64,000 nt of DNA from Durusdinium trenchii. Taxonomy: Eukaryota > Sar > Dinophyceae > Suessiales > Symbiodiniaceae. The position numbers were made by a program, and so were the translations under genes. The stretch is taken from contig CAXAMN010025650.1 of assembly GCA_963970005.1 (NCBI GenBank), forward strand, positions 563,016-627,015. Reading direction: 5' to 3'. Shown here in pieces: positions 55,691 to 64,000 of this stretch; position 1 is the first letter of the stretch; each line of letters opens with the position of its first letter. The notes beneath the pieces are model-generated. The model saw only the letters and a list, made by a program, of their open reading frames with translations, did no database searches and was not told the DNA's origin.

Positions 55691-55984
55691 GTGTTCTGCA
55701 TGTGGTCTTTATTGATCAAACAGATAGATTCAGAGTGCATCAACGAGCAAGCATCGAAGTTCATCAGGTCCACCACACAGGACACTGCCCGAGTGGACAA
55801 TATGAAGATGAACATGGATGAAGTCAAAGCTAACCATGCTTCACTGTTAACAGAGCCAACACTCTTCATCAGGAAAATTGACGACAAGGTCTCAAGTGAC
55901 ACATTTGTAGCAGTCGACTTCGCACTTGCCCAGCGCTTTGCTGTGGTCAATTTTGTTTCCTGCGCTCCGCTCCATTTCCAGTGA
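55691..55984 (+). CDS. Possible exon(s), unknown product
   Basis: Open + frame encoding IDSECINEQASKFIRSTTQD, ARVDNMKMNMDEVKANHASL and FIRKIDDKVSSDTFVAVDFA. It is hydrophilic and possibly coiled. The antisense frame is equally long, so the strand is chosen on composition and on the orientation of neighbours. Confidence 0.35.
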   Translation: MFCMWSLLIKQIDSECINEQASKFIRSTTQDTARVDNMKMNMDEVKANHASLLTEPTLFIRKIDDKVSSDTFVAVDFALAQRFAVVNFVSCAPLHFQ

Positions 55985-56540
55985 AGAGCTCAGAACGAAA
56001 AGAGGAGACATGCAGATGGCACTGCTTCAGGAAGCATCACCGTTTCTTAGAAGTTGAGGCACGTTGGTGCTCAGGTGTAGATACAAAAGCATATGCCCTT
56101 TTGAACATATTGTTGTTATTGCTAGTATGTTTGTCATTGGGACTGGAGGTTTCCAACAAGTTCCCTTCTGGCACTGTAAGCCAACAACATGTTTCACTAC
56201 CTATTCCAATCGAGTACTATCGAGTACTCAGGACGCCTCGATGGCGGGATACATGGCTGAATTAGAGGCCGCCCGTGTGCTTGAGTGTTGCTGTCGAAGA
56301 TGGTCCTATGGGTCCAGTCGAGCTTTGGGTCTCCAAACATGTTCGCTCGGTGTGACGTGTGAGACGTGCTGTCAAGCTTCAAACAGCAAGCAATGCCCAG
56401 TTGTAGAATCCTGTTTGCTCGACTTAGCGAGTCCAAAACCTCAATATGGCCAGCATTCAGCATTATTCCGTAACGGTTTTCTGCGGATGGTTCGGCCAAA
56501 AAGTAGCTTCCTCCATTTTGCTGCATTGGTTTTCTTCAGT

Positions 56541-56703
56541 GATCGCTCACATTGACGGAGCTCCTTCCCCAACGAAGCGGGAGTTGGGAAGCTCGTTTCA
56601 CGGATGCGCGGTCCCTATGCGACGTGATGGCGACGCTGCTGATCTTCAGGACCCGGTTGCTTCTAAGCGAAAGCCACCACGTCACAAAGTGGCAATCCAT
56701 TGA
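56541..56703 (+). CDS. Terminal exon, basic protein tail
   Basis: After GGTTTTCTTCAG the frame encodes VIAHIDGAPSPTKRELGSSF, CAVPMRRDGDAADLQDPVA and SKRKPPRHKVAIH before TGA. The Lys/Arg-rich end could be a nuclear localisation signal. Upstream exons and family are unknown. Confidence 0.4.
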
Positions 56704-58458
56704 CGCTCTGTGATACAGAAGATGTTTGTCTTACTGCTCACGTTTTGCCTTCTCGTACAAACAACAACACGAAGGAGGAAGGTCTAGATTAAAGAACATA
56801 GAATGGAAAGAACGGAATCAATAAGTATAAAAAGGGACACCAATATTGGAAGGTCTACAGAAAAGAAAAATACAATACCAAGACACAGGAAGCTTCTTCT
56901 GTACCAGGATCCTACAAGCAGCCTGTCCCTACTAACAACAGCTTTACAAGGCGTCAAGTCCTTTGGCTTTACTACCCATGTGGTTCTACTATTGCTGCTG
57001 CCGCTGCTGCTGCTGCTCCTCCTCGTCCTCCTCCACTTACTGTAGTGTGCATTTGTGTCCACGTATACATGCAGAATGCCAACAAAGTTAGCGCTGCACT
57101 TCCACCGCTTTCCTACAGGAGAGTCTTGATCGCTGGAAGGCTTGGTCGTATCAGCCTCGTTCTGCTGCATTTGGGCATATATGTTGACCCTAAGTACGTT
57201 CTCTTCTAGGTTGAAGGCCATCGCATTGTTTTGTTCCCTCCTTCAGAAGTTGATTTACATGGTCGAGGCAGTTTTTGAGTGTGGGCCTTTCCGGTAGCCT
57301 CGGCTGTCAACCATGGCGTTTGGTTGGGAGGCAGACGCTGGTGCAGCTCTTCTTTTTGCTGCTTTAGCTGAGGCTGCATGGGAGAATTATGCATTTGGTT
57401 ACTCTAAGCCTAGGCAAATTAGATGCTTCGGGCAAGAACCAACTTTTCTTCCAAAGGCGTTCCCAAAGGCATCCTCAGAGGTGAGGCCTTAATGCACGCA
57501 TGTCATTGCATGTCAGGCCCTTCAGGCCCGACTTGCCAGATCAATTTTCTTGTCAGTAGCAAGGGTTTAGTTTTGCTCCACTCTTTGACTTGTCAGCCAG
57601 GAGCCTGAGGGAGACCTTCCAGGTCTGACAGCATGGCTTGCTTCGCTGAAGTTGTCCCACATCGACGGGGCTGCTCGAGATTGGTGCGAAAAGCACCTTG
57701 ATTGGAGCATTTTTCTGAATGAAACTTGCATGTGACTCACTTGTGAACACCAGTGGAAATACTGAAATCAACGTGGTTGCTTGTTGCACGCTGATTGACA
57801 ATGCAATGATTGGGGACAAGCCAATCCGGTCAGTGTTGCCCAGGCGCGGAATGAAAGATCACCAGGAGGCACGAGAGACGCCTTCTTTGTCTCTCTAAGT
57901 AACCACTCTTCCTTTCCATCTTTCTTTGTTTCTAATAGCGATGGTCTCCAACCTAATAGCCTTCTTTGTCTCTCTAAGTCACGAGATCTCTTTTCAGGAG
58001 ACAGGAGTTCAAGACCAAATTGTGACATCATGGTGCTGCCATCCTGCAAACCTGTTCCTGTTTTACTACCATGTTGTCGCAAGTTTGTAGGAGCTAGGAG
58101 AATTCGTCAGTTGTTTGAACAGGGAAAGGATCGACAGCAAGGAGATAGGAGACAGTTTCAATACACTCACCAGCTCATGGAAGACTAAACTTTTTAGCAG
58201 GTGCGTGGAGCTGGTAGTACCTTTTGTTGGCAGCAGAGTTCATTGCCGAATGACAGGGGTCCACCCAAGAGAACTACAGAGATCACCGTTCAAGCAAGAT
58301 GTGTTCATATGATAGTTCCTCAAGCACGTCCTTTAACAAGGCCATCCTCAGACAGGCACCCCTGTGTACCTCAGAACCATTTCAAGCAGTAGCACATCAT
58401 TGTAGGGTTTGTCCAAGGTGAAATACAGTGGTGAAATACATTGTTGAAGTTTTGATCA

Positions 58459-58726
58459 ACTAGTAACAAGTGCATCGCTACTAGTAACAAGTGCCTTACT
58501 AATAGTAACAAGAAGCTAGTAGAAACAAGAAGCAACTAGTAACAAGTGCATCGCTACTAGTAACAAGTGCCTTACTAGTAGTAACAAGAAGCTAGTAGAA
58601 ACAATATATAAATTAGACATTAAGATAGTTTCCGATTAGGTAGTAAGGCACTTGTTACTAGTAGCTTCTTGTTACTACTAGTAAGGCACTTGTTACTAGT
58701 AGCGATGCACTTGTTCCTAGTAGCTT
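58459..58726. repeat. Large inverted and tandem modular repeat
   Basis: A block of about 76 bases is duplicated in tandem (58459-58605), then repeated in inverse orientation (58640-58726). The sequence 58541-58594 is the exact reverse complement of 58662-58715, giving a perfect 54-bp inverted repeat around a 67-base AT-rich loop. Confidence 0.9.
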
Positions 58727-58767
58727 CCTACCCCCCCGATAAGGTTGGAGGCCGCTCTTGTCTGCAG

Positions 58768-59440
58768 GTCTTCGCTGTTTGGGAGGAGTTCGCAGATGCG
58801 CTACAGCTGAGACCACTGGAGCGTCATCGTTTGGCCAAGGTGTCTTGGTGAAAAGAGTTTGCTGTAAAATGACAGTGATGAAATCGATGTTTCAGATAAG
58901 AACGCGCTACTAGAAGCAGAGGCTAGAGACAACTTCACAGTGTATTGCTAAGTTTTCTATTTATCTCAGAGACGCAATTCTTTGGCAAAGCGGAGAGTTA
59001 GAGAGTTTATCCTGAGTCTTCCTTTCTCAAAGCTCTTAGGTTTGGAAGGCCGAATTGAAAGCCTTCTTACAAAGAACATTCCGACAAGAACTCTATTGAC
59101 AGAATGCTTTCTTACAGAGAAGGTGTCACTTTATATTTTGGCCATCCCTTGCGAGGAACTAGCAAGTAGAATGTTTTTTTCATAGTGTGAGTTATAAGGT
59201 CAGGCATGATTGTTTTTCTTATTTGTTCTTTTTCTCAGCAGCCTTTCGAATCTTGGCTCCAACAATGAGTACCAAGAATCCTAGTGATTGAAGCGCCAAG
59301 ACATGGAGTTGTAGCAACTTCAATGGCTTGGGTGGCTTGTGGGCGCAGGTCGCAGGTCAGCCTTCGGTCTCCAAGCCAGAACTGACAGCGCCAAGTCTAA
59401 GTACGTTTGGACCTGACGAGGACTGCTTGAAGAACTTTAT
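58768..59440 (+). CDS. Possible upstream exons of the kinase gene
   Basis: Three open segments in splice-like context: about 58768-58840 (VFAVWEEFADALQLRPLERH), about 58977-59125 (LAKRRVREFILSLPFSKLLG, IESLLTKNIPTRTLLTECF) and about 59356-59440 (QPSVSKPELTAPSLSTFGPD). They precede the kinase exons on the same strand and could encode its N-terminal extension. No domain is recognised, and the joins are not worked out. Confidence 0.35.
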
Positions 59441-60228
59441 TTGTTCACGCCGTTTCTTCCTTTTCTTAACATGGTGGGCATCTCTTCGAGACAAACATGT
59501 AGATTTTTCGTGTGCCATGCTACCAAAGTCCTCACGGCCGGAGTGCCTTATAGAATCAGTTCTTTTAGCACCAGATATTGAACTTTGTAAATCAATGAGG
59601 CAAACAGCAAGCGTGATAGACAGGCCAGTGGTTGACACATTCATGCCAGACCTGTCATGTGCATGCGCTCTTTGCTATCGATGATATATGTACACCAAAG
59701 GTCATCGGTCATCATATTCTGACCTTAGGTGTTCTTGAAAGGAGGTATCAGTCTTGGGTGTACTATCATGGTATTATCATTCTTGGTTTTACTGCTGAAT
59801 GTTGGTGGAAGGTCTTTGACACATTTGACACAAGTTCTCCAGCCATATGAAAACATCTCCTGGCACTGCATATCGCGAAACGCAGCGAAAGATACGATAA
59901 CGTCAACCATGTTAAATTCGATGATACATGGGACTTTGGTGGAGGATGCCAGGAAGCTATCGTTCCCTAACTGTACATTTGGTGAGCTCCCGGAGAGAAA
60001 TACGTAGAGACAATGAAGACATGTTTCTCACTCTTTTTTCACTATGCACGATCGGGAATATGGAATGCCCTAGTGTTTTCTCTTGCCATACTTCTTTCAG
60101 GTGTACAGGCTTGCGTACTACTCCTTGTGGTTAGAGAGAAAGCTTTGGCGATTATCTTTTGATTCAAAAGCCTCATGGTATTCTATTTGGGCATCCAACA
60201 GTGCTGACCGATTTCGCTGTCTTTGCAG

Positions 60229-63200
60229 GATCGTCATCGCTACCGCCTGTTGGAGACCATTGGATCTGGCGCGACCGCTCGCGTCTTCCGTTGCTGTGAT
60301 CACAGTGGCAACGTGCTGGCAGTGAAGAGGCAAGGTGCTGGGGGACACATGGAACAGACACGTAAAATTGTTGCTGTGAAGATTTGTGAAAAAAAGCCTT
60401 CACTTTGTACAACTTGGACATTGGGACCTTTGAATTTAAGTTTACAGGGTAGTGCTTTGCAAGCTCAGCAAGGCCTGGGTGGCCTGTGTTGTAGGGCTTG
60501 GGAGCAGGGCTGGGAGTGTGGAAACTGTGCCTTGCATAAGGCAACATCGAGGTCATTTCGCTTCAATTCCCATACTACTCTAGCCTAGTCTTTCCAAAGC
60601 TTAGCTTGTTTTGGCTGTCGACTGACATTGAATGCAGTGAAGGATCCAACTTGCCAAGCTTCGTCGACAAGGCAACTATCGACAGATTGAGGAGATGTTG
60701 CACCAAGAGATTGTTGCTGGGCTCAGATCAGTTGTCGACAAATGTGTTTTTTGCAGTAGCCAGTAGCCATGCTATTGTGGTCAAACATACAGAAACGGAT
60801 GACACTCACAAATCCTAGAGACTGGAGTCTTGATATGTTTGTTGATTCATTCTTGGCTGAAATGCAGTGCGATAATGTGAAATGAGTGCGTGTGTGATGT
60901 GATGAAGTTGGATGCGTGATGTGAACAAGTATGATGAGTGTTGTGATTGTGATATATCACCAGAGATCAGTAAGTTGTTTCACCGGGAGGCTTCTGGTTC
61001 TGGAGTTTGCAGGGGGCATGCTGCACTTGTCTCAGATGAGGCCATCCACCTCTCTTTGCAGCACCCGAAGGTTGTAGGCTGAACATCGTGAATCGTCGCA
61101 TTGCAACTTGTGCACTATGAGATGCTCAAAATGCACAGTCAGTGCTGTCTATATATATTGCAAATTTAATCAAATGGCCGAAAGAGGTTGGACTAGGTTC
61201 ATGCTGCATTCACTATTCACATGATATCAATTGAAAATCACTTGAACATCGTGCGGGCCAGGGCTTGTGGATGTCATTGAAAGTGCAGAGGACTTGTCAG
61301 TGCCGAATTCTGCATTCGGAGCAGAGACGAGAGCGAGCTGCGTCTGGAAGGAGCTGCGTCTCGTGATGGAGTTCTTGGGTGGTGGTAGTATGGATGATGT
61401 CTTGGGGATGCGTCGATTCTTGCCAGAAACCCAGGCAGGTCTGCTGACTTGGTGCGTAGATGTGCTATGCCAGGCTGTGAGCACTGTGAATATGTCAGGC
61501 TTCGGACGTCTTCCGGCAAATTGCTGAAGGTTTACACTACATCCACATGAGGCACATGAGTGGGTGAAGCGGGTGGAAGTTCAACGGGCACGGTGCTTTA
61601 GTCCCATCAACATGGGAACTCTCCACATGGCACGGTGCTGGCCCAACTTGCCCAGTTAGCTTCCAATCGTTCCTACAGACGAATATCACAGAAGAGCATC
61701 AATTAACTAATAGCTTCTTGTTACTACTAGTAAGGCACCTGTTACTACTAGCGATACACTTGTTACTAGTAACCCCTTTTGTTTGAACGGTCCGCTTTTC
61801 TTCCAAAAGAAGAAGAAGATCTTCACTTGTTTCCCAAAAAACGTCGCAATTCGCAGACGACGCGACAACACGGTCGTTACCTAAACCCGTTTGTCGTGAC
61901 CTCGCCAGGGACATTGCTCACCGGGACCTGAAGCCTGAGAACGTCCTGGTGTTGGACCGCTCTTGGGAGGATCCAAACATCGTGCCACAGGCCGGTCGAA
62001 ACGGGTTTGAAGACGTGGAAGATAGAAAAACAGGGAGTGTTTGTCCATGTGTTTCGTTGAAAAGACCTGATTCACTTAGAGATGCGGACAGAAGATAAGT
62101 TTGAATATCAATCCACTCTCGGATAACTTCAAGTTGGACCAGTCAGAGGGCTTCCGGGTGCATTTCAACTTGACTGTTGTGAATCTTGTGAAGCAGTACT
62201 CTTGTTCCTAGTAGTAATGCCAGGAGCCCCTAGTAGCGTCCGCGCTCCGTTCGTAGCGATGCCCATCAGGTTAAGTTGGCCGACTTTGGGCACTCCAAAG
62301 TCGTTGACGACATTTTCACCCGAACGCCCAGCAACGTGGGCACACCATTGTACATGGCTCCGGAGGCCTTCACACTTGAGGCGCCACGACGATGGGAATT
62401 TTGCTGATGAGTGGTGTCTGTTGTTTGCCTAGATCTTCAAGGTTCTCTTTATGTTTTTTGTTTAATTCCCTTCTTGCAATTTAAAGAATATGGTGCTTTT
62501 ATGTGTGTTTTAAGAACTTGATGCATGCAGTATTATTTCTACACTTGATGCAGACACTGGACGAACGTGCTGCTGATTTATGGAGCCTTGGCGTGTCACT
62601 TGAAATGCAAGCGATGTTTTGGGATGTTGGAGGTTGGGGTTTGCAGAGCTTCCGTCTTTGCAAAACTTCTACTTTGCAGAATACTTGTTACTTGTTTGTC
62701 CTATGTGTTATGTGTGTCATTGTGTGTTTGCTATTGTGTGTGTTGAGGCTTCTTTTTGTGATATTGCTTGGACGATGCCCCTTTGATGGCAGTGGAGCAG
62801 AGCTTCAGGATGCCACCAGATTGCACAGGGGCAGTTTTGGTCACTTTGACGGTGCTTGGTGCTTTGGTGCCTTGAAACCGCACATCTCCAGCTGCTCCAG
62901 CTAGAGCTTCCATGAGCTTCCCTGTTCATTTCTTGGTCATTTTGCCTCAAGATGAGAGTTGTTTTCTGGTTGTTCTTAAGCCATTCTTCCGAACTTCTTC
63001 CATCTATGTTGTGAAGAGCGCTTGAGGCAATCCAGAAGGGAGAGTTCTCCTTTTATCATGACGACATGCCTCCACCTAGCCCTGATGCACAGTCATTGGT
63101 TCGCGCGCTGGTGAAGCTTGAGCCCCGCAGGAGCTTGGGCCCTGACATGAAACATTTGGTTACCAGGACCACCTGAATTTATAGGTGTTCCAACGAGAAC

Positions 63201-63435
63201 CTTCAAACAGGGGTCTCGGGTGTGGAACCCAACATTGTAATGCTACCAGGAGCACGTTCTGATTGAATTCATTGTTGACTTGCCAGGAGAGCGACACTGG
63301 ATTGGTGCCTGATACATCGTTTTGTGGTGGGGCCTTCGGGTTTGGGACGGCTACTCTTGCGTGATGGGCTGGCACCTGAAGTGGACTCAGGCATTTCGCG
63401 TCGCGTGCCGGAAGGCATATTTGACGAACAGTTGT
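60229..63435 (+). CDS. CAMK-like Ser/Thr protein kinase, multi-exon
   Basis: Nearly every catalytic subdomain is present in order. Exon from 60229: YRLLETIGSGATARVFRCC and GNVLAVK (glycine loop, Lys). Ending at 61290: DVIESAE. 61351-61434: ELRLVMEFLGGGSMDDVL. 61499-61551: DVFRQIAEGLHYIHM. 61909-61981: DIAHRDLKPENVLVLD (catalytic loop). 62270-62380: VKLADFGHSKVVDD and NVGTPLYMAPEAF. From 62554: DERAADLWSLGV. About 62745-62808: FVILLGRCPFDGSGAELQ. From 63027: AIQKGEFSFYHDD and LVRALVKLEPRRSLG. A later piece near 63324 (LLLRDGLAPEVDSG) may follow. Glycine-rich loop, VAVK, HRDLKPEN, DFG, APE and DLWSLG all look intact, so an active kinase is expected. Introns are GA-AG, GC-AG and GT-AG, some only 60-64 bases. 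The helix C/subdomain III-IV exons and both ends are unresolved. Confidence 0.85.
61706..61772. repeat. Modular repeat array in kinase intron
   Basis: TAGCTTCTTGTTACTACTAG, AAGGCACCTGTTACTACTAG and CTTGTTACTAGTAAC words inside intron 61552-61908. Confidence 0.8.
62193..62262. repeat. Modular repeat array next to a splice acceptor
   Basis: CAGGAGCCCCTAGTAGCGTCC and CGCTCCGTTCGTAGCGATGCC words end about seven bases before the CATCAG acceptor of the DFG exon, at the 3' end of intron 61982-62269. Confidence 0.8.
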
Positions 63436-63844
63436 GTTTTGGTTGCTCGGCTCCCAAAACTACCCCTGCTTTGTGTGCTCACCCAGAGCTTTTGTTTTTC
63501 TCTGCCAAACCATGTGCTACTTGAGTAATACCAAGTAGGGAAGGGTAAGGCAAGACAGAACAGAGAAGAGGACAAGTGGAAGTGTGCAGTGAAACATGAC
63601 TACCCTTCTTTTGCTCTTTCCTGCAAAGAACAATGCCCTCGAACTGTTGGTCTTTTTTTCAGTTTTTGGTCGATAAATCTGTCTTTTGGGTGTGCTTGTT
63701 TTTTGTCAAGTGTCTTTTAGCCGAACTTGTGAAAAACAAAAACATATTATATGCATTCTTTGTGGAGATACATAACATTTGTGCGCCGTGCCGAGTGTCC
63801 AGCAAACGAGTTTGTTTTTTTGTCAAGAGTGTGGTTTGTTTTGG

Positions 63845-63935
63845 CAGCGCGACAGCCCGCAAAAGTCCTGACAGATGAAATGCTGGAAGAGACCTATATA
63901 TTGCCTTCCTTGTCAGAAGTCGCAATTCGACACTT
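63845..63935 (+). CDS. Possible further exon of the kinase gene
   Basis: After TTTTGGCAG the frame encodes RQPAKVLTDEMLEETYILPS and SEVAIRHFDAFM. It is protein-like and close downstream of the kinase, but the join is not established and the window ends soon after. Confidence 0.35.
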
Positions 63936-64000
63936 TGATGCATTCATGTTCTTTTCTTCGGCATGTTTCATCAATTTTATCTATGTCAAGCTTGCCCAGC

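Noticed and set aside
56064-56555. 163-residue Cys-rich + frame
   Set aside because: Odd composition, no motif, and the antisense frame is open too. Only the exon after 56540 was kept.

Overview
The window is nuclear DNA of a dinoflagellate, most likely Symbiodiniaceae or a close relative. The evidence is internal: many short exons; introns that begin with GA or GC as often as GT and end in AG followed by G; every gene I can identify lies on the + strand (a unidirectional gene block); and dense arrays of short modular repeats in introns and spacers. Most annotated exons are only 40 to 400 bp, so long ORFs here are often not genes. I built gene models by looking for family motifs and testing whether reading frames join across plausible splice sites.

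Layout: 1-3.1 kb spacer and repeats. 3.6-5.3 kb pieces of a Ser/Thr protein kinase (activation segment to subdomain XI). 5.5-11.1 kb mostly repeats with uncertain exons. 11.2-14.0 kb a kelch-like/Asp-box (BNR) repeat protein. 15.3-15.9 kb terminal exons of an unknown gene. 17.6-18.9 kb an intact single-exon pentatricopeptide repeat (PPR) protein. 20.8-23.8 kb exons of unknown genes. 24.2-27.5 kb an FkbM-like (methyltransferase-like) protein split by a 2.5 kb intron that carries a tRNA-derived SINE. 28.4-30.8 kb unknown exons, a second SINE copy and a TTCC microsatellite. 31.9-38.5 kb a complete 3' part of a chorein-domain (VPS13-like) protein; eight exons join in one frame to 1,078 codons plus stop. 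40-56.7 kb terminal exons of several unknown genes. 58.8-63.5 kb a second, CAMK-like protein kinase with nearly every catalytic subdomain recovered across about ten exons.

The most unusual feature is a family of modular repeats at several dozen loci. Short words are joined by TAGTAG/CTACTAG connectors. Several arrays behave like introners. They fill whole introns or abut splice sites, and at least three are bracketed by long direct duplications (about 28 to 36 bp). At 53.1-53.3 kb the duplicated TTTAG|GTCC supplies both the GT donor and the AG acceptor, so splicing would restore exactly one copy and an open reading frame. Many other introns here carry short matching sequences at both splice junctions.

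Limits: no transcript data were available, first exons are mostly missing, and family calls rest on recognised motifs, not database searches. Exons labelled unknown are supported only by open frame, protein-like composition and splice context.
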